A stretch of DNA of 53,096 bases from an uncultured Bacteroidales bacterium (GTDB taxonomy: Bacteria; Bacteroidota; Bacteroidia; Bacteroidales; Muribaculaceae): the NCBI GenBank assembly GCA_947644715.1, contig CANSAP010000012.1, positions 1-53,096 of the forward strand, read 5' to 3'. The notes under the pieces were generated by a model, which was given only the letters and a program-made list of their open reading frames with translations, made no database searches and had not been told where the DNA came from. Below, one piece after another: positions 28,150 to 34,869 of the stretch (positions within the stretch are counted from its first letter, which is position 1; each line of letters starts with the position of its first letter). Position numbers and translations under genes: made by a program.

Positions 28150-28470
28150 AAATACAAACGACACCCCGAAAGGGGCTCCCCCCCGGGCGGCAAGCGAGCC
28201 GCTGACATTTCCCTGGCAACGATTATAACGCAAACCACATCAAAGCAGGCTGGGAAACTCATCAAATTATTATGAAATACCGAGACAAGCTTACTTACTT
28301 AATGGCGGGCCGCACCTTCTTCACCGAAGGTTGCCGACATTAGTCGACACGGCGGATTACAGAGAGGAAGGAGCACTCAAATCCTGTCATTCGGAGTTTC
28401 ATCGCACCCTTTGATGTGGCCTTTATACAGAGCCGGAGCATTCCCCGTGAACCTCCGGCTCTGATTTTTG
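28150..28470 (+). ncRNA. Candidate structured RNA or small-protein transcript
   Basis: A unit of about 320 bases with its own perfect promoter (28112-28143) and a strong intrinsic terminator (28429-28470). Inside are several stable hairpins: CCCCGAAAGGGG near 28161-28173, GGGCGGC/GCCGCT near 28186-28203, and ACCTTC/GAAGGT near 28314-28331. A 23-codon frame (28272-28343, beginning MKYRDKLTYLMAGR) lies in the middle. It does not show the hallmarks of tmRNA, RNase P RNA, SRP RNA or 6S RNA that I can recognise. It could be a regulatory RNA, a small-protein mRNA, or a terminated leader whose gene was displaced by the repeat that follows. Confidence 0.5.
28429..28470 (+). terminator. Intrinsic terminator of the orphan unit
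   Basis: AGAGCCGGAG (28429-28438) pairs with CTCCGGCTCT (28453-28462), followed by GATTTTTG. Confidence 0.88.
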
Positions 28471-28506
28471 TTACCAAAACGGATTAGGGCAGTTCTGCAA
28501 CACAGA

Positions 28507-28772
28507 GAGGGCGTGTCAAAATGTGAACCCGACGCTGAATGGCGCGGAGCGCCTATCCCTTGTTAGCCGGGGGGCTTCAGCCCCCCGGTATGCATGCAGC
28601 GACAACCCAGCCCCGGAAGGGCTGTCCTATGTCGTGGCTATCAATATATTGGACAGCCCCGCCGGGGCTAACTCCGTCCGCCGGGCGACCGGGGGGCTGA
28701 AGCCCCCCGGCTAACAAGGGATAGGCGCTCCGCGCCATGCGTTTGCTTAAGTAAGAATTTTGACACACCCTC
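28507..28772. mobile_element. Repeat family A, full copy 1 (MITE-like)
   Basis: A 266-bp element bounded by imperfect inverted ends (GAGGGCGTGTCAAAA at the left, TTTTGACACACCCTC at the right). Inside, 28541-28588 and 28689-28736 are a perfect 48-bp inverted repeat, each arm itself nearly palindromic (GGGGGGCTTCAGCCCCCC). The centre has another stem of AGCCCC type. No open frame of its own is credible. Other copies: 51402-51647, 31843-31926 (reversed, short) and 52761-52839 (short). Confidence 0.85.
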
Positions 28773-28774
28773 TT

Positions 28775-28914
28775 ATTCAAGGTATGCTTTATTAAGATTT
28801 TGAGCAGATTTCAATTCTTGAAGAGGAAGATGCCAAAATATTAATAAAGAATAACCTTGAAGAAAACGAGTATATTCCATTTTTAAGTTTTCGTAAAAAG
28901 TCAAGATTACTTCA
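28775..28914. mobile_element. Repeat family B, copy 1 (core deleted)
   Basis: About 140 bp, similar to 52839-53031: shared TATGCTTTATTAAGATTTTG at the left and TTTAAGTTTTCGTAAAAAGT at the right. It lacks the central palindrome present in the other copy. It directly follows family A copy 1, and ends 34 bases before the nitroreductase start, so that gene's promoter may lie in it. Confidence 0.75.
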
Positions 28915-28948
28915 CTCTCCTTCTGATAATAACCCAAAACAATCTATA

Positions 28949-29701
28949 ATGAAAGACGTTAAAACAACACTGCTGGAGCGCACCTCCGTGCGTCGCTATG
29001 AACGCGAAGCAATTCCTGAAGAGGCTCTGAACCTCATCTATGAGGCTGTGCGCAACACTCCAACTTCCTATAACGGACAACAGTTCTCCGTAATTGACAT
29101 CTCCGACCAAGCACTCAAGGAGGAGCTCTATGCTCTGACCGGCCAGAAACAGATCAAGACCTGCAACCGCTTCATGGTCTTCCTCTGCGACTACAATAAA
29201 ATCACTCTGCTCGCCCGCCGCAAGGGTGTTGAGATGCCCCCGTTCACCACGACGATGGACTGTGTGACCATCGGTATAATAGACGCTTCACTGGCCATGA
29301 TGAGCGCCGTGGTGGCCGCACAAGCCTGCGGACTCGGCACCAACTGCATCGGCTATCTGCGCACCGTCGACCCGGCACGCGTGGCCGAACTGCTGAAACT
29401 CCCCAAGGGGGTATTCGTGGTGTGCGGATTAGCCATCGGTGTGCCCCGCGAGCAGCCCGACCTCAAGCCAAAAGAACCGGCTTCGGTGGTGTTCCATCAG
29501 AACTGCTACCGTCAGGATGCCGAAGGCATGACCGACGAAATGGCCAAGTATGATGCTCTCGTGCAACACTACAACCGCACCCGCGCCGGAGGCACTTCCG
29601 ACAACGATTGGTGTGCCCACATCATTGACTACTACCGCCACGCAATGGACTACCGCATCCTCGACTACCTGCGTGCCCAAGGCTTCGACATCAGCAAATA
29701 A
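28949..29701 (+). CDS. Nitroreductase family protein (FMN)
   Basis: A 250-residue flavoprotein with the family start ERTSVRRYEREAIPEEALNLI and the FMN-contact segments RNTPTSYNGQQ and ACGLGTNCIGYLRT. It fits the NfsA-like NADPH nitro/flavin reductases. Such enzymes reduce quinones, nitro compounds or flavins; the physiological substrate is not readable. The region upstream is entirely repeat elements A1 and B1, so its regulation may be governed by them. Confidence 0.9.
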   Translation: MKDVKTTLLERTSVRRYEREAIPEEALNLIYEAVRNTPTSYNGQQFSVIDISDQALKEELYALTGQKQIKTCNRFMVFLCDYNKITLLARRKGVEMPPFTTTMDCVTIGIIDASLAMMSAVVAAQACGLGTNCIGYLRTVDPARVAELLKLPKGVFVVCGLAIGVPREQPDLKPKEPASVVFHQNCYRQDAEGMTDEMAKYDALVQHYNRTRAGGTSDNDWCAHIIDYYRHAMDYRILDYLRAQGFDISK

Positions 29702-29827
29702 TTTTTCCCGGGAAAAATAGCCGTTATTCCGAATAAAATAACTAATTTCGCAGGCGTAAGCACTATCCACCGATAGAGGCTTGCGCCTAACGATTTTAAT
29801 AACCCTAATATACCATTTTATCAAGTC

Positions 29828-30901
29828 ATGAAGAAACACAACTTCTATGCAGGTCCCTGTATTCTGAGCCAATACACTATCAAGAATACAGCTGATGCAA
29901 TCATCAATTTTGCCGACATGGGCCTCTCCATCCTCGAAATCTCCCACCGCACCAAGCAGTTCCAGGCAGTCGTGGACGAAGCCGTGGCTCTCGTGAAAGA
30001 ACTTCTGAATGTGCCCGAAGGATACAGCGTGCTCTTCCTCGGTGGCGGCGCAAGCCTCCAGTTCGCAATGGCTCCCATGAACTTCCTCAACACTAAGGCA
30101 GCATACCTCGACACCGGCGTTTGGGCATCCAAAGCCATCAAAGAAGCCAAGCTCTTCGGCGAAGTTGACGTTGTAGCCTCCGGCAAGGACTCTCACTACA
30201 CTGTTATCCCCAAGGACTACACTGTGCCCGCCGACGTTGACTACTTCCACTATACCTCCAACAATACCATCTACGGCACCGAAATCCGCAAGGATCCCGA
30301 TGTGCCCTGCCGCATGATTTGCGACATGAGCTCCGACATCTTCTCCCGCCCCGTTGATGTGGCCAAATATGACCTCATCTATGCCGGCGCTCAGAAGAAC
30401 CTCGCTCCCTCAGGCGTGACTCTGGTTATCGTTAAGGATGCCGCCCTCGAGAAGGTTAGCCGCGTGATTCCCACCATGCTCAAATATAAGACTCACGTTG
30501 ACAAGGGCTCTATGTTCAACACTCCCCCGGTGCTCCCCATCTACGCAGCTCTCCAGACTCTGAAATATTACAAGAGCCTCGGCGGCCTCGCTGAAATCGA
30601 GAAGATGGACATCGCCAAAGCTGAAAAACTCTATGCCGCTATCGACGAGAGCAAGATGTTCGTGGCAACTGTGCCCGGCAAGGAGGATCGCTCAATCATG
30701 AACGTATGCTTCGTGATGCGTCCCGAATATGCTCACCTCGAAAAGGACTTCCTCGACTTCGCTACCTCCAAGGGCATGATGGGCATCAAGGGTCACCGCG
30801 ATGTAGGCGGTTTCCGCGCATCTCTCTACAATGCTCTGCCCATCGAAAGTGTAGAGGCTCTCGTGGCTTGCATGAAGGAATTTGAAGCTAACAACGCATA
30901 A
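29828..30901 (+). CDS. serC: Phosphoserine aminotransferase
   Basis: A 357-residue PLP enzyme converting 3-phosphohydroxypyruvate and glutamate to phosphoserine, the second step of serine synthesis; it also serves pyridoxal-phosphate synthesis in some bacteria. It starts [14 protein letters not shown], has the typical EISHRTKQF and GGGASLQF segments, and Lys190 in [13 protein letters not shown] binds PLP. serA follows after 16 bases. Confidence 0.97.
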   Translation: MKKHNFYAGPCILSQYTIKNTADAIINFADMGLSILEISHRTKQFQAVVDEAVALVKELLNVPEGYSVLFLGGGASLQFAMAPMNFLNTKAAYLDTGVWASKAIKEAKLFGEVDVVASGKDSHYTVIPKDYTVPADVDYFHYTSNNTIYGTEIRKDPDVPCRMICDMSSDIFSRPVDVAKYDLIYAGAQKNLAPSGVTLVIVKDAALEKVSRVIPTMLKYKTHVDKGSMFNTPPVLPIYAALQTLKYYKSLGGLAEIEKMDIAKAEKLYAAIDESKMFVATVPGKEDRSIMNVCFVMRPEYAHLEKDFLDFATSKGMMGIKGHRDVGGFRASLYNALPIESVEALVACMKEFEANNA

Positions 30902-30917
30902 CCCCTCCCCCACGGAC

Positions 30918-31835
30918 ATGAAGATACTCGTATTCACCGAAAAGCCTTTCGCACCCGCTGCCGTAAAGGCCATCGAGAACGCAATTAACGCCGCCGGCGC
31001 CGAGATGAAACTCGTGGAGCGCGGCACCCGCGAAGACCTCCTGAAAGCTGTGGCTGACGCCAATGCCCTCATCGTGCGCTCCGACAAAATTGACGGTGCC
31101 GTGATGGATGCCGCTCCCGAGCTGAAGGTAATCGTACGCGCAGGCGCAGGCTACGACAACATCGACCTGGCTGTCGCAACAGCTCATGGCATCTGCGTCA
31201 TGAACACTCCCGGACAGAACTCCAACGCCGTGGCTGAACTCGTCTTCGGCATGGTGGTTATGATGGTACGCAACCAGTACAACGGTACCTCCGGCACTGA
31301 GCTGAAGGGCAAGAGCCTTGGCATCTACGCTTTCGGTCAGGTAGGCCGCAACGTGGCTCGCATCGCCAAAGGTTTCGGTATGGATGTGACTGCCCTCGAC
31401 CTCTTCGTTAAAGACGAGGTTATGGAGGCAGAAGGTGTTAAGCCCCTGCATACGCCCGAAGAACTCTTCGAGCAGAATCAGTTCGTTTCACTGCACATTC
31501 CCGCAACTCCTCAGACCCGCGGCTCTATCGGCTATGACCTCGTGATGCGTATGCCCAAGGGTGGTGTGCTCATCAACACTGCCCGCAAGGAGGTGATTGA
31601 CGAGGCCGGTCTGCTCCGCGCTCTCAAAGAGCGTGAAGACCTGCGCTACGTAAGCGACATCAAGCCTGACAACGCTCAGGAGATGCTCGACGCCTGCGCT
31701 GCCCGCGTATTCTTCACACCCAAGAAGATGGGTGCTCAGACCGCTGAGGCCAACTTCAACGCCGGTGTGGCCGCTGCCGAACAGAGCATCGCATACCTGC
31801 GCGACGGCTGGAACAAGTATCAGGTGAACAAGTAA
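30918..31835 (+). CDS. serA: D-3-phosphoglycerate dehydrogenase, short form
   Basis: A 305-residue NAD-dependent enzyme making 3-phosphohydroxypyruvate, the first step of serine synthesis. It lacks the C-terminal ACT domain of E. coli SerA (410 residues), so serine feedback through ACT is absent. The nucleotide-binding loop reads AFGQVG (138-143) and the substrate loop RAGAGYDNID. At the place of the usual catalytic TPHIGA the sequence is TPKKMGAQTAEA, with Lys for His; I recall this from the short SerA of Bacteroidales and Entamoeba, so it is probably functional. ATG 30918 is preferred over a start inside serC. Confidence 0.93.
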   Translation: MKILVFTEKPFAPAAVKAIENAINAAGAEMKLVERGTREDLLKAVADANALIVRSDKIDGAVMDAAPELKVIVRAGAGYDNIDLAVATAHGICVMNTPGQNSNAVAELVFGMVVMMVRNQYNGTSGTELKGKSLGIYAFGQVGRNVARIAKGFGMDVTALDLFVKDEVMEAEGVKPLHTPEELFEQNQFVSLHIPATPQTRGSIGYDLVMRMPKGGVLINTARKEVIDEAGLLRALKEREDLRYVSDIKPDNAQEMLDACAARVFFTPKKMGAQTAEANFNAGVAAAEQSIAYLRDGWNKYQVNK

Positions 31836-31842
31836 CCACGAA

Positions 31843-31926
31843 GAGGGTGCTTCAAAATTCTTACTGAAGCAAACGCATGGCGCGGAGCGCCTTGCAGCAT
31901 CGGGTTCACATTTTGACACACCCCTC
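31843..31926. mobile_element. Repeat family A, short reversed copy
   Basis: An 84-bp copy in reverse orientation, with ends GAGGGTGCTTCAAAATTC and CATTTTGACACACCCCTC and only GGCGCGGAGCGCC left of the interior. It starts 7 bases after the serA stop. Confidence 0.8.
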
Positions 31927-31943
31927 TTTCAATCACAAGCAGT

Positions 31944-31988
31944 GAGAGGAATAAGGTCAGCACTTCCGGGGCTTCGACCTTGTTCCTC
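31944..31988. repeat. Hairpin related to the one at 38-120
   Basis: 31946-31958 pairs with 31976-31988 (12 of 13). Its left arm repeats the GAGAGGAATAAGG of the first hairpin. It lies 48 bases before aroE. Confidence 0.6.
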
Positions 31989-32035
31989 TTATCTCTTGTT
32001 TCTAATTCCAAAATGTCTGCGAACAACGAACGATA

Positions 32036-32794
32036 ATGGGACAAATTCTTTTTGAGCTGGGACTGCTCGGGCGCTCGCTCTCACACTCTTTCTCTGCCCG
32101 CTACTTCACTGACAAGTTTGCCGGCGGGAATATCGCTGCACGCTATCTGAATTTTGAGCTGCCTGACATATCCCTGCTGCCTGAGCTTATTCGCTCCCGA
32201 CCGCTGCTGCGCGGCCTGAACGTTACCATTCCTTATAAGCAGGCAGTCATCCCCTATCTCGATTCTCTCTCTCCGCTTGCGCGTGAGGCCGGAGCCGTAA
32301 ATACGATTGTAATCCGTCGCTCCCCGGCAGGAATCACTCTGCACGGCCATAACACCGACATCGAGGGGTTGCGGCTTTCGCTTCTCCCTATGCTCCCCTC
32401 GTCCCGCTCAGGGCTACGGGCTTTAATTCTGGGCACCGGTGGTGCTTCGAGAGCTGCCGAGGCAGTGCTGCGCGCCCTGTCGATTCCTTACAGCCTCGTG
32501 AGCCGCACAGCCAGTCGTGGATGCTTAACATATGCCGACCTCACTCCTGCTTTAATGCGCGAGCATCAGCTCATAATCAACACTACCCCGGCCGGAACAT
32601 GGCCTGACACAGAAGTGATGCCTCCCCTTCCGGTAGAATTGCTCTCTGACCGTCACATCCTGCAAGACTTGATTTACAACCCGCCTCTTACCCGTCTTAT
32701 GCGCGAAGCGCTGCTGCGAGGCGCAAGGGTGCGTTCCGGACTGCGTATGCTACATGCACAAGCAGAAGCTGCATGGCAACTGTGGAATGCGTGA
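32036..32794 (+). CDS. aroE: Shikimate dehydrogenase
   Basis: A 252-residue NADPH enzyme reducing 3-dehydroshikimate to shikimate in aromatic amino-acid synthesis. Shikimate is held by SLSHSFS (residues 14-20) and NVTIPYKQ with the catalytic Lys; GHNTDIEGL supplies the catalytic Asp; the nucleotide loop is GTGGASRA, followed by NTTPAGTWPD and the late GLRMLHAQAEAAWQLW. It is slightly shorter than E. coli AroE (272). It stands alone, downstream of the repeat-bearing gap after serA. Confidence 0.95.
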   Translation: MGQILFELGLLGRSLSHSFSARYFTDKFAGGNIAARYLNFELPDISLLPELIRSRPLLRGLNVTIPYKQAVIPYLDSLSPLAREAGAVNTIVIRRSPAGITLHGHNTDIEGLRLSLLPMLPSSRSGLRALILGTGGASRAAEAVLRALSIPYSLVSRTASRGCLTYADLTPALMREHQLIINTTPAGTWPDTEVMPPLPVELLSDRHILQDLIYNPPLTRLMREALLRGARVRSGLRMLHAQAEAAWQLWNA

Positions 32795-32817
32795 TAACAG
32801 TAGAGTGTGTCTGAATC

Positions 32818-33045
32818 TCAGGACAGGCGCCAGGGTGTGTCATGATAGGTGGTGAAGGGGAGCTCCCGTTCGTAGGGAAAAATGCGGTAAGCGCACAGGC
32901 GTCCGCAGGCATCCCGCTCCACTTCCGCTATGCTCATGCGATGCAGGCGCAGCGTGCCGTCAGGGAGCGGTTCCTCGATAAGTCGACTCATGTGTCGCTC
33001 CGGGGGCGCAGGCTCAGCGGAGGGTTTTCTGTGTGTGTATGTCAT
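32818..33045 (-). CDS. Small hypothetical protein at the end of the ileS-lspA cluster
   Basis: A 75-residue frame on the minus strand. An internal Met at residue 19 (32991) gives MSRLIEEPLPDGTLRLHRM and leaves a 22-base gap to the DUF4296 gene, whereas the longer form overlaps it by 32 bases; the shorter start is more likely. The remaining sequence has a conserved-looking end (CGRLCAYRIFPYERELPF) with two Cys. I recognise no family. That it is a real gene rests on its position and its protein-like composition. Confidence 0.5.
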   Translation of the reverse strand: MTYTHRKPSAEPAPPERHMSRLIEEPLPDGTLRLHRMSIAEVERDACGRLCAYRIFPYERELPFTTYHDTPWRLS

Positions 33046-33784
33046 AGTATTTTACAGGGGTCATGGGCAGGTTCTTCAGCGCGATGCTGTCAAGGAGCAA
33101 CGGGGAGTGCTGGCTGACGCGCAGATAGCCGTAGAGGCGAAGAGGCGTCAGGGCGGAGTCTGTCTGCAACGGGAGACGCTGTCGCCCCTCGCCCGTGACC
33201 CGGTGAGTGCGTACTGAGGTAGACCCGTCAGAATAATCCACTGCCATAACCACATCAATCGGAGCTGTGAGAGCTGTCGTGCCGAAGCTCCACTCCAACC
33301 GATCACCCTTTCCTATCCCCTCTCCGGTGATTGAAAAGCAGGCCATGTCGCGGCCTGTCGTGCCGCTCATGCGCAACGACAGCGGGCCGTTCCACAGGCT
33401 TGCAGCCGCTTCGCTCTCCCCTTTCCGTGAGGCGGCGGCGAGGGTCTGTTTTCGCTCCTCGATGAGCTGCATGGAGCGCTCGCAGACATCTTCGTAGCGG
33501 TCGAGGTTGCGGCCATACCAGTCGAGTGTGGTCTCAAACTGAGGCTGGCTGACCCCATGGCGCGCGAGCACGCTCTGACGCAGCACTTTCTTCACCGAGT
33601 CATTCTCCTCAAGGCCTGCACGACCCACACCGGGCACTCCCTCCACGGCATAATAGGCCTCCGTGATCTGCAGGTCACACAGCAGTGAGGCAAGTTCTTC
33701 GGTGGAGAGTACTCCCTCGGGTGTACGGGAGCAAGCGCCAAGGCACAGGCCTGCCAGCAGCAACGGGAAGAGTGGCTTATTCAT
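33014..33784 (-). CDS. DUF4296 domain lipoprotein
   Basis: A 256-residue lipoprotein: signal MNKPLFPLLLAGLCLGAC with the lipid-bearing Cys at residue 18, then TPEGVLSTEELASLLCDLQITEAYY, the typical DUF4296 start found in Bacteroidota beside lspA. The domain spans about residues 20-125; after it comes a longer beta-rich tail with polar content that is unusual for the family, where many members are short. The ATG at 33784 overlaps the lspA stop by 8 bases, which argues for co-translation. The function is unknown; it is likely periplasmic and anchored. Confidence 0.85.
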   Translation of the reverse strand: MNKPLFPLLLAGLCLGACSRTPEGVLSTEELASLLCDLQITEAYYAVEGVPGVGRAGLEENDSVKKVLRQSVLARHGVSQPQFETTLDWYGRNLDRYEDVCERSMQLIEERKQTLAAASRKGESEAAASLWNGPLSLRMSGTTGRDMACFSITGEGIGKGDRLEWSFGTTALTAPIDVVMAVDYSDGSTSVRTHRVTGEGRQRLPLQTDSALTPLRLYGYLRVSQHSPLLLDSIALKNLPMTPVKYYDIHTQKTLR

Positions 33785-34436
33785 CGGATGCGGGCTTGGT
33801 GCAGTGAGTTTTGCCGGTAAAATGCTCCCAGGCTGCGGCAAAGTCCTTGGAGTAGAAAAGGATGAGCATAAAGACTCCCACGCAGATGGCGGCATCGGCT
33901 ATGTTGAAGATGTATTGGAAGAACTCCCATCCACCTATCTCGAACAGCGGGAAGTAAAGCATATCAACCACACGCCCCTCAAACCATCCGGAGTAACCGC
34001 CCCCGGCTGGGAGCAGTGTGGCTACTTCAGGGGGCACAGGGTTATTGAACAATACGCCATAGAAGACGCAGTCGAAGATGTTACCGGCAGCTCCGGCGGT
34101 TATAAGCGCTGCGCTGACAATGAATCCGCGACGCACTCCGCAGGCTCCCCGCACTTTGGCTATGAACCAGATGAGGAAGGCCACGGCAGCGAGGCGGCCA
34201 AGCGTCAGGAAGAGTTTTCCGGTCAGTTCTATGCCGAAGGCTATGCCGTTATTCTCAATGAACTTCAGATGAAACCATGAGGTTATGGGATAGTCCTCGC
34301 CCATGTAGAAATGAGTCTTTACCCAGATTTTGAGGGCTTGGTCAGCAATGACGACGGCCAGGATTATGAGCAGCGCCATAAGGCCGAAGCGGCGTGCGGG
34401 AGCTGCTTCGGCAGTTTGTTGAAGAGAACTATTCAT
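33777..34436 (-). CDS. lspA: Lipoprotein signal peptidase (signal peptidase II)
   Basis: A 219-residue inner-membrane aspartyl peptidase that removes the signal peptide from lipidated prolipoproteins. Four membrane segments are visible. The catalytic pair is in AGAAGNIFD (Asp of GNxxD) and RVVDMLYFP. It is longer than E. coli LspA (164) through loops between segments, as in other Bacteroidota. It overlaps the DksA/TraR-like gene by 4 bases and the DUF4296 lipoprotein gene by 8; it would act on that very lipoprotein. Confidence 0.96.
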   Translation of the reverse strand: MNSSLQQTAEAAPARRFGLMALLIILAVVIADQALKIWVKTHFYMGEDYPITSWFHLKFIENNGIAFGIELTGKLFLTLGRLAAVAFLIWFIAKVRGACGVRRGFIVSAALITAGAAGNIFDCVFYGVLFNNPVPPEVATLLPAGGGYSGWFEGRVVDMLYFPLFEIGGWEFFQYIFNIADAAICVGVFMLILFYSKDFAAAWEHFTGKTHCTKPASDE

Positions 34437-34804
34437 TTCTTAGCTTCGATTGAGAGGGTGGCGTGGGGCACGAGGCGCAGGCGCTCCTTGGGGATGAGCT
34501 TTCCGGTGACGCGGCAGATGCCATAGGTCTTATTGTCAATGCGCACCAAAGCTGCCTGAAGCTTCTGAATGAAATCAGCCTGACGGCGGGCAAGGCGCAC
34601 AGCCTCCTCCTTTCCCAAGGTATCGGCGCCGGCTTCAAGGGCATTGAAGGTGTGGGCGGTGTCGGCATCAGAGTTGTCGGCATCGTTCACTACAAGCGAG
34701 CGCAGGGAGTCATACTCGGCCTTTGCCTTTTCGAGCTTGGCGAGGATGAGTGTGCGGAACTCTTCCAGCTCGGCGTCGCTGTATCGCAGGGTCTCGTTAG
34801 TCAT
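34433..34804 (-). CDS. DksA/TraR-like protein without a zinc site
   Basis: A 123-residue protein: an N-terminal helical hairpin (about residues 8-90) with acidic DNADNSDAD-like loop (DADNSDADTA at 41-50), where DksA holds the acidic tip that enters the RNA polymerase secondary channel, and a C-terminal YGICRVTGKLIPKERLRLVPHAT. The family's four zinc-binding Cys are reduced to one (Cys97). Relatives in Bacteroidota show the same loss. It lies between ileS and lspA (4-base overlap with lspA), the usual order in the phylum. Action on transcription is inferred from fold only. Confidence 0.88.
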   Translation of the reverse strand: MTNETLRYSDAELEEFRTLILAKLEKAKAEYDSLRSLVVNDADNSDADTAHTFNALEAGADTLGKEEAVRLARRQADFIQKLQAALVRIDNKTYGICRVTGKLIPKERLRLVPHATLSIEAKK

Positions 34805-34869
34805 TATTCTTGTGTGTATTAATTAGGAGAGCGGGACATTCTTATGCCCCGCCCTCCCTTATTGTTCGG

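Noticed and set aside
28150..28470. tmRNA, RNase P RNA or SRP RNA
   Set aside because: No tRNA-like ends or tag frame ending in ALAA, no RNase P core sequence, and no SRP-type GGAAGGGAGCA loop context; the length and hairpins do not match.
28523..28714. 63-residue plus-strand frame in element A1
   Set aside because: It runs through the inverted repeats of the element, and an equal frame in copy A2 diverges at the repeat decay.
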